A stretch of 64,000 nt of DNA from Dryocosmus kuriphilus (lineage: Eukaryota > Arthropoda > Insecta > Hymenoptera > Cynipidae): assembly GCA_038277395.1 (NCBI GenBank), contig CM076195.1:161171911-161235910 (forward strand). The letters are read 5' to 3'. The notes under the pieces are model-generated. The model saw nothing but the letters and a program-made list of their open reading frames with translations. It was not told the DNA's origin and did not search any database. Positions within the stretch are counted from its first letter, which is position 1; each line of letters starts with the position of its first letter. The translations under genes and the position numbers were made by a program. Positions 31,331 through 44,113 of the stretch are shown one piece after another.

Positions 31331-33507
31331 TCATTTCTCCTCACTCTTTCCTCTAGCTTCTTCCAATTCTTTCATCCATTCTTCCCCCATACCTTCCTCT
31401 CCTAAAATCCTACCCACATTCTCCTGCCAACTTCCTTTATCTTCCTTTCCTCTTCTACATCCATCCCATACATGCTCCCATGTTTCCTCTTCCCATTTAC
31501 ATAATCTGCATTCTCTGTTCTCCTTTTTTTCCCAGTACATCCCTTCCCTTACCTCATTACCCAATCTAAATCTTGCTATCCTTATCCATCTTTTTTCTCC
31601 CCACCCCTTTCTTAAATACTTTGGCAATCCTTCCTTTTTTATCATCTTATACCATTTATTATACTTCGAACTTTCAATCATCTCCCATATTTCCATTAAT
31701 TGTCTTTCCCCCTCTCTTCTCTCCACTTCTTCAAAGTTTACCTCTGCCCCCTCTCTTATAATTTTATCACTGAGACACTCCTTTCTTTCTTCTTCCCATC
31801 TAGACACTTCCATTCTCCTCCCTCTCCTCTCCTCGACCTCCCTCACACACTTTCTTGCCAACTCCCCACCCCTTCCATCTCTCAACTTCTCCTCAAATTT
31901 CCATGCCCTTTTCACTGCTTTAATACCTCATTTTTCCCTTTGCGCTTCTTCTCTCACCATATATCCAGGCGTTCTCCAGTCCACTCCCAGCGTTCATCGT
32001 ATGTAGCTCTCTTGTAACCTTTCAATCTCCTCCCTTTCCTTCCAACCCCATATCTCTGCTCCATATCCTACTACCGGCCATACTAGCGTATCAAATAGCC
32101 ACATTCTTCTCTCCCAATCATTCTTGAATCTTCTTTTCCCTATGCCCCATATCTGTTTCATTACCCCTGCCGCTCTCCTTATCCTTTCTCTCATATGTGC
32201 TCTTTGATCTCCATTACTCTGTACAGTGTACCCCAAATATTTGAACTCCTTTACCTCTTCTATCTTCATTCATTTCCACCTCCCACTCCATACTTTTTTT
32301 CTTCCCCCTCCTTTTCTAAACCTCATTATCTTTGTCTTTGCTTCATTTAACTTCAACTTTTTCTCATCCAAATATTTTTCTAATCCTGTTATTAACCCTC
32401 CCATCCCTTCTTCGTCCTCTGCCATCACCACCAAATCGTCTGCATATGCCAGGGTATAAATTCTTTCACTCCCCAGCCTCACTCCCCCCAACCTTTCTTC
32501 CTCATTTGTTCCTCCAAGTCTGATATTACTATATTAAATAGCAACGGGCTGAGCGGGCACCCTTGTCTCACACCCCTTGCCAACCAGAAGCTCTCTCCTA
32601 CTTGCTCTGCTATCTTTACTCTGCTTTTTGTCTCTATAAAAATTTCTGCTACTCTCTTTCTTAACCCCTCTCTTATCCCTTTCTTCACCATTACTTTCTC
32701 TATTTCTTCCCTCTCCAGTGAGTCAAACGCTGCCTTCAGGTCCACAAACATTACTATCATTCCTCCTTTCTCTTGTTTAATCCTTTTGTTCACCAAATAA
32801 TTCATCACATAAATATTATCAATCACCCCCATTCCTTTCCTGAATCCTGTCTGATTCGGTGGCACTATCTTTTTTTCCTCTACCTCTTTCTTTAACCTTT
32901 CCGCTAGCAGCACCGACACGTATAGCTTATACAGCGTCGGCATTAATGTCACTCCTCTATAATCTTTCACCTCCTCTCCTTTACCTCTTTTCACTATCGG
33001 CACCACTATCCCTTCTTTCCATAACTCTGGCCATCCTTCTCCTCTCCATACTCTATTGCACATTAACCATACCCATTCCTTTAGCTCTTCTCCCCCATAT
33101 TTCCAAACTTGATTTGGAATCTCATCTACTCCAGGCGCCTTGTCATCCTTCATTGCTTCTATCACCTTGCTAATTTCTTCCCTCGTTACGCCCTCTTCCT
33201 TATCCCTTTCCCTTCCTTCTTTATCTCCTTTCCTAATTTTCTTCTCTACTCCTCCTAGCAATTCCATAAAATGTTTTTTCCACTCTTCCATTTCAATATC
33301 CTGGTTTACTCTTTTTCTTCTTTTCCTTTCTTTATTTACTATCTTCCCAACCTCTTCCTCCGTCCTTGCCTTCTCTACTTCTTGTTCGAATCTTTTATTT
33401 TCCTCCTCTTTTTTTCTGTCACACAACTCCGTGTATTCTCTTTTTTTCCTCCTGTATTCCTCTCCGTTACCGTTTCCTTTTCTCCACTTTCTTAATTCCC
33501 TTCTCAC
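31331..33507 (-). pseudogene. LINE copy 2 reverse transcriptase and C-terminal domain
   Basis: The reverse transcriptase motifs follow in order: DDKAPGVDEIPNQVWK, KDYRGVTLMPTLYKLY, NQTGFRKGMGVIDNIYV, IVMFVDLKAAFDSL, RGVRQGCPLSPLLFNI, then the catalytic YADDLVVMAEDEEG after a frameshift at about 32490, and KFKYLGYT-like VKEFKYLGYTVQSNGDQR. Stops TGA lie at about 32270, at 31994-31996 (a Trp in RWTLGVD-type motifs) and near 31925. The C-terminal frame (31331-31915) has RIARFRLGNEV and the knuckle CRLCKWEEETWEHVWDGC. Several lesions are in-frame TGA codons where Trp is expected. Confidence 0.9.
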
Positions 33508-34530
33508 CTGCCTCTTCTTCTCTTTACATTCCTCATCCCATCCCTTTCCTCCTCCTTCTTTCCTCCTTTTTTTTTACTTGCTCCCTCCAATGCTCTTTTT
33601 ATCCTTTCCGTCATTCTTTCCATTTCTTCGTTTACATTACCCTCACCCATTTTCATATTCTTTATCCTTTCCCTGAATTGTTCCTTTCCTTCCCTTGACC
33701 ACTCCCCTCTGTTTGTTCGTTTTACCTTTGCTTCTTTTTTGTTCTCATTTTCACTTCCTTTTTCTCCCTCAACTGTCACAATCACTGGGAAATGATCTGA
33801 CTCCATATATTCCCCCACTTCTAGTTTCTTAATGAATTCTCTTACCTCCTCATCCACTATTACATAATCAATCACCGTTCCCTTCTTTTCTCCTGGCCTT
33901 TTATATTCCCCTTCCTCATCCCCTTGTATACTTCCGTTTAAGATAAACCATCCTATCTCTTCTAGTCTCTTTAGCATTTTCCTTCCTTCCCCGTTCACTG
34001 TCTTGTCCTTTGATTTCCTTCCTCTCTCCTCTCCCCATTCCCTGCCCCCTCTTTCTCCTGTCCTTGCATTAAAATCTCCTCCTATTATAAGCCTTACCTC
34101 TTCTTCATTTTCTTCAATCAATTCTTTTAACTTCTCCCATTTTTCCTGCATATCCCCGTTTATATATACCCCTACTATCTTCCATCTCTCTTTACCCGAC
34201 TTCACCTCTTGCACTATTATTCCTTCCATTTCTTCTTTCCTCTCGTCCTTGCCTCTTATTTTTGTCATAACACCCTTTCTCACTCCTATCGCCATTCCTC
34301 CCATTGCTCTTCCTTTTTTATTCTTCCTCTTTGCATTTTGTATCTTCCATACATAACCCTTTGGTAATCTTCCCTTTACCCTCTCTCATCCCTTTTCATC
34401 TAACCACGTTTCCGTCATTACCACTACTTCCCACTGCTTTAAATTTCTTAAAAATTCATTATCCTTTCTTTCCAGTCCCGCAATATTCCAATAGCATATC
34501 TTCCATTCCTTTTTTTCCTCACTTCTCTTA
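33504..34530 (-). pseudogene. LINE copy 2 APE-type endonuclease
   Basis: It starts with ICYWNIAGLERKDNEF (about 34490), then VVMTETWLDEKG and an in-frame TGA in place of Trp (about 34389). Further motifs are LIIGGDFNARTGERGGREW, the IDYVIVDEEVREF region and SDHFPVIVTV, all usual for LINE endonucleases that nick the target. The frame ends at 33504 after a shift near 33540; the neighbouring frame there carries GWDEECKEKKRQVRRELRKW and leads into the reverse transcriptase. Confidence 0.88.
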
Positions 34531-34660
34531 TTTTCTCCTACCATAATCTCTCTTATTTTCCCCTGTCCCTCTCCTCTCTCTCCTATTCCCCCGACTTCTT
34601 GCTTTTTACTATCTTTTCCCCTTCTTCATCCCAATTCCACCACACCCCCTGAAAAACATT

Positions 34661-35794
34661 CCAAATCGAATGATTTAAAATTAGAACCTTAGAAATTATA
34701 TAATTTTAAAACAGTTGATTCAAAATTCAAAAATTTATTAATTTCCATTATTAATTCATTACATTGGAAAATTTTTAAAGCATTCCAAAAGTTCAGTTTA
34801 AATATCAGACAAAATCTTGTCGGATTCCCATTTTAAACACGGAAAAAATGTATAGTTCAAACAGAAAAATACTGAGAAATAAGATCAACTAAACTAAAAT
34901 GTACTTGAAAAAAATTATTTTTGTTTTTGAAGCAGCCAACTGTATCGCCGAGTTTTACAAAATCGAAAAGTCATGTGAAATGATATAAATTCGAATCCAA
35001 AGTGTAAAAAAATTTAAAAACTTAAAAACAAGTTTTGCTTTTAAGTCCTCTTTTTTACTTCGATTAGACCTTTTTGAAATCTTTATAATTTTAACGTAAA
35101 CTGCGAAATCAGTCATAAATTTCAAACCTTTGTTAAAATTATTCCTATTTAATTAGCACTGTATTCAGATTTATATTTCGATTTCAGCTACATAACATAT
35201 TCGTTTTAATTTTTTTAAAATGTGATTTATTAATAACAATAGTAAAAATGAATTATAATGCAAATTCCTATTCTAAAGATTTTGCAAATATCATTGGTTC
35301 ATTTCTAACGATATTTCCCTGCAAGAATTTTACAACTGGTCCAACAACGGTCCAGCATCGGTTGGCAACCGATATAGCGGCACCAGCATTGGGCCACTAT
35401 TGGTAACCGATATAACGGTTGCCAGCATTGGGCCACCGTTGACAACCAATATAACCTTTCTAGTATAGAGAACCTTAAATAATTAAGAATGAAGTGTATA
35501 AATTTATGGGAAAAACAATAATCCCTAATTCCACATCCTAGTTTTTACGCTTGGGCTAGAAAAATATATTTCATGTTATTTTTATTTTAATGCTCTAGGC
35601 TGTTAACATATTTAAGTAAACAATTATTCACTGTTTAATGTACACAATCACTTATTTACACTTACACTAATTATAATCGAACGCTCTTAAAATTTTTTAT
35701 TCGCATCGGGATCGAACACCCCTCATTCGCATTCCTAATTCCTGCTCCTGACCTTCCTAATGCCTAAAGCCTCTTTTTTTTTTTTTTTTTTTTT
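34661..35794. other. AT-rich non-coding region with a small tandem repeat and a T run
   Basis: No coding frame is convincing. At about 35340-35460 there are three imperfect copies of a roughly 45-bp unit containing AACCGATATA and GCATTGGGCCA. A run of about 24 T (35773-35795) precedes the next CATTCTC unit. Confidence 0.6.
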
Positions 35795-36968
35795 TACATT
35801 CTCATCTCAATGAGAAGGTATTAATTTTATATGAAAACTGACTTTCGCGGATTTAATAAAATTTCGACGTTTCATGACCCCCTGAATCCGAAAAAACATG
35901 TTTCACACGTTGGTGCCTGTCTGTCGTTGTCGTTGTCGTCGTTGTCGTTGTCGTCGTTGTCGTTGTCGTCGTCGTTATCGTTGTCGTTGTCGTCGTAGTC
36001 TGTGAACACGATAACTTTCGAAGGACTATTCGGATTGGGTTGCGCTTTGGCACATTCCTTTAAAACGCAAAAATTAAGGACGAGTTCGTTAACCAGCCAC
36101 TTTTGACCAACGGTTATGGTCTTATCCATCAAAAACTGTTTTCACAAAATCAAAAAATCCGTTTTCCGGCTAAACTATACGAGACACACAAAATATGTAT
36201 ATAACTAAACATTTTCATCTCAAAAAAATCTACAAATTTTGTCTTCACCATTTTTTGATAAAATGGACGGTTTTTGTTTTAATTGAGAAAACATTATTAA
36301 AAATAGAAAACTGTGGTTTCTCGCCAAAATATTCAAGATATGAAAAAATGGTAATAACTAAAGTTGCTCATCTTTGACAGATCTACAAATTTTGTTTTTT
36401 TTTTTCATTTTTTGATAAAATGCACCGTTTTTGTTTTAATCGAAAAAACGCTATTAAAAAATCAAAAATTCAAATTTTATGTCAAAATATGCAAGATAAA
36501 AAAGAAATGATAATAAACAAAGTTGTTCACCTTAAAAATATCTACAAAATTTCTATCTATAATTTTTTTGTAGAATCGCATAGTTTTTGAGTTATTCGAG
36601 AAATATGTTACTAAATATAAAAATGGCAATAACAAAAGTTGTTCATCTCAGAAAGATCTACAAATTTTGCTTGCACCATTTCTTGATAGAATGCACAGTT
36701 CTTGTTTTAATGAAGAAACGTTATTAAGCATAAAAAAATTTTAATTTCCCGCCAAAATATGCAAGATACGAAAAAATGATAGAAAACAAAGTTGTTCAAC
36801 TCGAAAAGATCTACAAATTTATTTCTTATCATTTTTTGATCGAAACGCATAGTTTTTGAGTTATTCGCGAAATATTTTATTAAATAAAATAAATACACTT
36901 TAAATCCAAATCCAATATGCAAGATAAGATAAAATATTAGGAAACAGAATTGTTCATCTTGTTTTTTT
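35795..36968 (+). repeat. CATTCTC-family unit, head type A
   Basis: Begins with the type A head and carries a long GTCGTT tract at 35931-36000, then monomers and the same tail as 2025-3475. Confidence 0.85.
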
Positions 36969-38444
36969 TACATTCTCATCTCATTGAGAAGGTATTAGTT
37001 TTATGTGAAAACTAACTTTCGCGGATTTCATGAAATCTCGACGTTTCATGACTCCCTGAATCCCAAAAAACAGGTTTTACGTTGGTGTCTGTCTGTCGTT
37101 GTCGTCGTCGTCGTTGTCGTCGTCATCGTTGTCGTCGTTGGCTTCGTAGCCTGTGAACACGATAACTTTCGAAAGACTATTCGGATTGGGTTGCGCTTTG
37201 GCACATTTCTTTAAAGCGCAAAAAGTAAGGACGAGATCGTTAACCAGCCACTTTTGACCAACGGTTATGGTTTTATCCATCAAAAACTGTTTTCACAAAA
37301 TTAAGAATCCGTTTTCCCGCTAAACTATACGAGATAAATGAAGTATGTATATAACAAAAAATTTTCACCTCAAAAAAATCTACAAATTTTGTCTTAACCA
37401 TTTTTTGATAAAAATCGACGGTTTTTGTTTCAATTGAGAAAACATTATTAAATATAGAAAACTGTGGTTTCTCGCCAAAATATTCAAGATATGAAAAAAA
37501 TGGTAATGACTAAAGTTGTTCACCTTTGAAAGATCTACAATTTTCTTTTTATCCATTTTTTCATAAAATGCACCGTTTTGGTTTTAATCCATTAAAATGG
37601 TTTTATCCATCAACAACGGTTTTCACAAAATCGAAAAAATCCATTTTTGAGCTAAACTATGTAAGATACGCAAAATATGTATATAACAGAAATTATTTAC
37701 CTTAAAAAAATCTATAAATTTTGTCTTAACCATTTTTTGATAAAGTGCACGGTTTTTCTTTTAATCGAAGAAATGTTATTAAACATAAGAAACTGTGGTT
37801 TCCCGCCAAAATATTCAAGATACGAAAAAAATGGTAATAAGTAAAATTATTCAGCTCAAAAATATCTACAAAATTTTATTTAACTATTTTTTGATAAAAT
37901 TCACCGTTTTGGATTTAACCGGAAAACGCTATTAAATAATAAAAAATTCAAATTTCATGTCAAAATATGCAAGATATAAGAGAAATGATAATAAACAAAG
38001 TTGTTCACCTCAAAAAGGTCCACAAAATTTCTATCTATAATTTTTTTTTTAAATCGCATAGTTTTTGAGTTATTCGAGAAATATGTTACTAAATATAAAA
38101 ATGGTAATAAAAAAAGTTGTTCATCTCAGAAAGATCTACAAATTTTGCTTGAGCCATTTTTTTATAGAATGCACATTTCTTATTTTAATGAAGAAACGTT
38201 ATTAAGCATAAAAAAATTTTAATTTCCCGCCAAAATATGCAAGATACGAAAAAATGATAGAGAACAAAGTTGTTCAACTCGAAAAGATCTACAAATTTAT
38301 TTCTTATCATTTTTTGATCGAAACGCATAGTTTTTGAGTTATTCGTGAAATATGTTATTAAATATAAATAAATAAACTTTAAATCCAAAATATGCAAGAC
38401 AAGATAAAATATTAGGAAAAAGAATTGTTTATCTTGTTTTTTTT
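36969..38444 (+). repeat. CATTCTC-family unit, head type A
   Basis: Directly follows the previous unit, head to tail. GTCGTC tract at 37097-37140. It has more monomers than 35795-36968, so monomer number varies between units. Confidence 0.85.
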
Positions 38445-39278
38445 TACATTCTCATCTCAATGAGAAGGTATTAGTTTTATGTGAAAACTGACTTTCGCGG
38501 ATTTCATGAAATCTCGACGTTTCATGACCCCCTGAATCCGAAAAAACAGGTTTTACGTTGGTGCCTGTCTGTCGTTGTCGTCGTCGCCGTCGTTGTTGTC
38601 GTTGTCGTCGTCCTCGCCTGTGGTCGCGATAACTTTCGAAGGACAAATCGGATTGGAGTGCGCTTTGGTACACTTCTTTAAGGGGTAACAAGAAAGGAAG
38701 AGTTCGTTAACCAGCGGCTTTTGACCAACGGTTATGGTTTTATCCATCCAAAACCGTCTTCACAAAATCAAAGAATCCATTTTTCGGCTAAACTATGAGA
38801 GATACAAAAAAAATATAAGAAAATAAAATTATTTATCTCAAAAAAATCTACAAATTTTGTCTCAACCGTTTTTTGATAAAATGAACGATTTTTGTTTTAA
38901 TCAAGAAAACGCTATTAAAATAAAAAAACTCTGGTTTCCGACCAAAATATTCAAGATACAAAGAATTGGTAAAGAACAAAGTTGTTCAGCTAAAAAACGT
39001 CTACCAATTTTGTTTCAAATATTTTTTCATAAAATGCACGGTTTTTGTTTTAATCGCTAAACCGTTATTAAAAACAAAAATTTTCAAACTTCCCTTTAAA
39101 CTATGCAAGATACGGAAAAATGATAATAAACAAAGTTGTTCGCCTCAAAAAGATCTACAAATTTATTGTCTATCATTTTTTTGATCAGGCGCGCAGTTTT
39201 TGAGTTATTCGTGAAATATGTTATGAAATATAAAGAAAACCACTTTTCAGCGACTAATCGGATTGGATAGTTATTGAA
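38445..39278 (+). repeat. CATTCTC-family unit, head type A, short
   Basis: Third unit in the tandem run; tract at 38571-38615. It ends in the middle of a monomer and joins the connector. Confidence 0.8.
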
Positions 39279-39399
39279 AAATCTGCCCGCTACTCAAACG
39301 CATTCTCATCACATTTCTCGCGCTCACCAATCAATGAAATTATATCTAGAACGTAAATTTCTTCATTTTTTACACAGTTTGGCTGAGAAATGCAATTTT
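39279..39399 (+). repeat. Connector module of the CATTCTC family
   Basis: Starts AAAAATCTGCCCGCTACTC and ends before the next head. Same module at 43974-44113, and inverted at 42842-42970 and 52381-52503. It joins units of opposite polarity or different head types. Confidence 0.7.
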
Positions 39400-39882
39400 T
39401 ACATTCTCATCAGAGAAGATATTAGATTTATGTAAAATTTGACTTTCGAGGATTTCATGAAATCTCCACGTTTTGAGACCCCCTGAGTCAGAATAAACGG
39501 TTATTACGACCGTGTCTGTCTGTCTGTTGTTGTCGTCGTTGTCGTTGTCGTCGTTGTCGTTGTCGTTGTCGTCGTCGTCTGTGGTCGCGATAACTTTCGA
39601 AGGACTAATCGGATTGGAGTGCGCTTTGGTACACTTCTTTAGGGGTTAAAAAGAAAGGACGAATTCGTTAACCAGCGGTTTTTGACCAACGTTTATGGTT
39701 TTATCCATCAAAAACCGTTTTCACAAAATCAAAAAATCCATTTTTCGGCTAAACTATGAGAGATACAAAAAAATGCAAGAAAATAAAATTATTCACCTTA
39801 AAAAATCTACAAATTTTGTCTTAACCATTTTTTGATAAAATGAACGGTTTTTCTTTTAAGCAAGAAAACGCTATTAAAATTA
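39400..39882 (+). repeat. CATTCTC-family unit, head type B, truncated
   Basis: Head plus tract (39526-39580) plus about one monomer, then it meets the inverted CpG-rich block. Confidence 0.75.
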
Positions 39883-40190
39883 AAAAATCTGCCCGCTGCG
39901 CGGGCACATTCTCATCGCGCGCTACGCGCGCCGCGCTTCGCGCGAAGTATGAGCGCGCCTAGGGCGCGCGTCTGTTGGCACTCGCGCTTCGCGCTCGATA
40001 CGTTATTTACGGCACTCACGCTTCGCGCTCGATAGATTATTCACCTCGCGCTACGCGCTCGGTGTTTATAGATCGTATAAACCTTTAAATTAGAAATTAC
40101 AAAAGAAATTATTTTACTTAAGGCTCTATCGCCCTTAAGGAATACATTCTCATCATGACACTCGCGCTTCGCGCTCGATAATTACGTTTC
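39883..40190 (-). repeat. CpG-rich hairpin block, inverted
   Basis: Inverted version of 4462-4712, with the same chain of hairpins (GCGCGCC-CTA-GGCGCGC on the minus strand, at 39953-39969) and the CTTAAGG stem near 40110-40140. Confidence 0.8.
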
Positions 40191-41176
40191 TTTAAAGCAC
40201 ATGATAGATTGGTAAAGCTCTTTTTGATTTTCCAAATTTTTACAATACAGGATTTCGATTCTTAAAAGTAAAACGATGAGTCTTACAAATAAATTTTGTA
40301 GCTATTTCCAAGGTGAACAATTCTGCTTGTTAATATTTTCTCATATCTTGCACAGTTTTGCTGAAAAGTGGTTTTCTTTATATTTCATAACATATTTCAC
40401 GAATAACTCAAAAACTACGCGTCTGATCAAAAAAATGATAGAGAACAAATTTGTAGACAATTTGGAAACGAACAACTTTGTCTATTATTATTTTTCCGTA
40501 TCTTCCATAGTTTGGCGGAAATTAGAAATCTTTAATTTTTAATAACGTTTTATAGATTAAAACAAAAACCGTGCATTTTATGAAAAAATGGTTAAAACAA
40601 AATTTGTAGATTCTTTTAAATTGAACAACTTTATTCTTTACCATTTTTTGGTATCTTGAATATTTTGGCGGGAAACCACAGTTTTTTAATTTTAATAGCG
40701 TTTTCTTGATTAAAACAAAAACCGTTCATTTTATCAAAAAACGGTTAAGACAAAATTTTTAGATTTTTTTAAGATGAACAATTTTACTTTCTTACGTTTT
40801 TTTTGTATCTCTGATAGTTTAGCCGGAAAATGGATTTTTTAATTTTGTGAAAACCGTTTTTGATGGATAAAACCATAACCGTTGGTCAAAATCCGCTGGT
40901 TAACGAACTCGTCCTTTATTTTTGGACCTTAAAGAAGTGTGCCAAAGCGCAATCCAATCCGATTAGTCCTTCGAAAGTTATCGTGGGAACAGACGACAAC
41001 GACAACGACAACGACGACAACGACGACAACAACGACGACAACGCCAACAGGCAGACAGACACGGTCGTAAAAACCATTTCTTCGGATTCAGGAGGTCTTA
41101 AAACGTGGAGATTTCATGAAATCCGCGAAAGTCAAATTTTGCATAAATCTAATACCTTCTCTGATGAGAATGTAAA
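40191..41176 (-). repeat. CATTCTC-family unit, minus orientation, type B
   Basis: Monomers run in reverse from the CpG block to the tract (about 40994-41045) and the head at about 41150-41173. Confidence 0.8.
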
Positions 41177-41885
41177 AAAGTTGGATTTTGATTTAAAAAA
41201 TATGGTTTTTCAAACGAAAATTAATTTTTAAGAAAATACTTGAATTTACAAAGAAAACTAGTTTAATTTACGATTCAAAGAAATTTTGAACAAAAATGTA
41301 ACAGCTAAATTTTGAAAAAAGAAGGTTAATTTTGAACCAAGAAAAGTTATAGTTTGAACCAAAAAACATGATTTTTCACACAAAAATGAATTTTTAACAA
41401 AATCCTTGAATTTCCCAAAAAATAGTTAAATTTCCCATTTAAAAAATGAACTCCAAGTCAGAAATGTAATAATTAAATTTTGAAAAAAAAGGTTAATTTG
41501 AAACAAAAGAAATTGTAGTTTTCACAAAAAGTTGAACTTTGAGCAAAAAAATTTGAATGTTAAACCAAAAAAATGATATTTCAACCAAGAATAAATTTTT
41601 AATAAAATCCTTGAACTTAAAAAAAGAAAATAGTTTAAATTCCGATTTAAAAAAATGAACTCTGAACAAAAATGTAACAGCTAAGTTTTGAGAAAAAAGG
41701 TTAATTTTGAACCAAAAAAGGTTGTAATTTGAACCAAAAAACATGCCTTTTGAAACAAAAATTAATTTTTAAAAAACCCTTGAATTTCCCAAAAAAATAG
41801 TTAAATTTCCAGTTTAAAAAATGAACTCCTGATGAAAAACGTAACAGTTAAATTTTGAAAAAAAGGTTAATTCGAAACACAAAAA
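41177..41885. repeat. Degenerate AT-rich array
   Basis: Words such as AATTTTGAACCAAAAAA and TTAAATTTTGAAAAAA recur about every 25-30 bp, like 27490-29110, and with a longer period of about 170-210 bp (GTAACAGCTAAATTTTGAAA near 41297 and 41675, similar near 41845). Confidence 0.7.
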
Positions 41886-42841
41886 ATTGGTAAAGTTTTT
41901 TAGTGATGTGTCCAAATTTCACAATAGAGGATTTCGATTCTTAAAAGTAAAACGATGAGTCTTATAAATAAATTTTGTAGCTCTTTCCAAGGTGAACAAT
42001 TCTGCTTGTTAATATTTTCTCATATCTTGCATAGTTTTGCTGAAAAGTGGTTTTCTTTATATTTCATAACATATTTCACGAATAACTCAAAAAATACGCG
42101 TCTGCTCAAAAAAATGGTAGAGAGCAAATCTGTAGATCTGTTTGAGGCGAATAACTTTGTTTCTTATTATTTTTCCGTATCCTTCATAGTTTGGCGGGAA
42201 ATTTGAAATTTTTAGTTTTTAATAACGTTTTATCGATTAAAACAAAAACCGTGCATTTTATCAAAAAATGGTTGAAACAAAATTTGTAGATCTTTTTAAA
42301 TTGAACAACTTTGTTCTTTACCATTTTTTTGTATTTTGAATATTTTGGCGGGAAACCACAGTTTTTTAATTTTAAGAGCGTTTTCTTGATTAAAACAAAA
42401 ACCGTTCATTTTATCGAAAAACGGTTAAGACAAAATTTGTAGACTTTTTAAAGATGAACAATTTTACTTTCTTACGTTTTTTTTGTATCTCTGATAGTTT
42501 AGCCGGAAAATGGATTTTTTAATTTTTTGAAAACCGTTTTTGATGGATAAAACCATAACCGTTAGTCAAAATCCGCTGGTTAACGAACTCGTCCTTTCTT
42601 TTTGGACCTTAAAGTAGTGTGCCAAAGCGCAATCCAATCCGATTAGTCCTTCGAAAGTTATCGTGGGAACAGACGACAACGACAACGACGACAACGACAA
42701 CGACGACAACGCCAACAGACAGACAGACACGGTCGTAAAAACCATTTTTTCGGATTCAGGAGGTCTTAAAACGTGGAGATTTCATGAAATCCACGAAAGT
42801 CAAATTTTGCATAAATCTAATACCTTCTCTGATGAGAATGT
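41886..42841 (-). repeat. CATTCTC-family unit, minus orientation, type B
   Basis: Close copy of 40191-41176; tract at 42674-42712 is shorter. Confidence 0.8.
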
Positions 42842-43637
42842 AAAAAATTGCATTTTTCGGCCAAACTGTGTAAAAAATGAAGAAATTTACGTTTTAGATA
42901 TAAATTCATTGATTGGTGAGCGCGAGACAGGTGATGAGAATGCGCCTGAGTAGCGGGCAGATTTTTCAATAACTTTAAATACCTTTTATTGACTGTATAG
43001 TAATGTATTTTTTGATGAAAAGTACGGTTTTATACGTTTAATGAAGAAAGTATGGGTTGTATCAAAAAATGGTTCCAAGGGAATTTGTAGGTCCTTGGAA
43101 GGTGAATAATTCTGCTTCTTGATACTTTCACGTATCTCGCATACTTTTGCGAAAAAGTAAATTTTTTTATACGAATTAACATATTTCACGAATAACTCAA
43201 AAACTACGCGTCCGATCAAAAAAATGATAGAGAGCAAGTTTGTAGATCTCTTTGAGCTGAACAATTTTACTTTCTTACATTTTTTTTTGTATCTCTCATA
43301 GTTTAGCCGGAAAATGGATTTTTTGATTTTGTGAAAACCGTTTTTGATCAATAAAACCATAACCGTGTGTCAAAAGTGGCCGGTTCACGAACTCGTCCTT
43401 ACTTTTTACACTTTAAACAAGTGTGCCAAAGCGCAATCCGATCCGATTAGTCCTTCGAAAGTTATCGTGTCCACAGACTACGACGACAACAACAACGACG
43501 ACAACAACGACAGACAGACACCAACGTAAAACCTTTTTTTTTCGGGTTCAGGGGGTCATGAAACGTGGAGATTTCATGAAATCCGCGAAAGTCAGTTTTC
43601 ACATAAAATTAATACCTTCTCATTGAGATGAGAATGT
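42842..43637 (-). repeat. Connector plus type A CATTCTC unit, minus orientation
   Basis: The connector ends at about 42970 (GCGGGCAGATTTTTC), followed by a short unit with its tract at 43482-43515 and a type A head ending at 43637. Confidence 0.75.
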
Positions 43638-44113
43638 AAAAACTCTGGTTTCCTGCCAAAATATTCCAGATACAAAAAATTGTTAAAGAACAAAGTTGTT
43701 CAATTGAAAAATATCTACCAATTTTGTTTCAACTATTTTTTCATAAAATGCACGATTTTTGTTTTAATCGATAAAACGTTATTAAAAATAAAAATTTTCA
43801 AACTTCCCTTTAAACTATGCAAGATACGGAAAAATGATAATAAACAAAGTTGTTCGCCTCAAAAAGGTCTATAAATTTGTTGTCTCTCATTTTTGTGATC
43901 AGACGCGTACTTTTTGAGTTATTCGTGAAATATTTTATGAAATATAAAGAAAACCACTTTTCAGTGACTAATCGGATTGGATAGTTATTGAAAAATCTGC
44001 CCGCTACTCAGGCGCATTCTCATCACATTTCTCGCGCTCACCAATCAATGATATTATATCTAGAACGTAAATTTCTTCATTTTTTACACAGTTTGGCTGA
44101 GAAATGCAATTTT
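43638..44113 (+). repeat. Plus-oriented monomers and connector
   Basis: Two monomers abut the preceding minus unit head-to-head at 43637, then the connector 43974-44113 leads to the next unit. Confidence 0.7.

Larger units (their letters stand above)
31155..34660 (-). mobile_element. LINE copy 2, non-LTR retrotransposon, nearly full ORF2
   Basis: On the minus strand: APE endonuclease (33540-34530), reverse transcriptase (about 32300-33500), C-terminal region with a CCHC zinc knuckle (about 31420-31500), and a 3' end with TTG/TTA-type trinucleotides (about 31155-31180), a tail type seen in I-like LINEs. The clade is uncertain; the zinc knuckle and endonuclease place it in the broad I/Jockey/R1 group. 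ORF1 was not seen. The sense strand is strongly biased to G and A. Confidence 0.85.

Noticed and set aside
29091..34546. Long Ser/Phe/Leu-rich frames on the plus strand
   Set aside because: They are the antisense of the purine-rich LINE coding strand.
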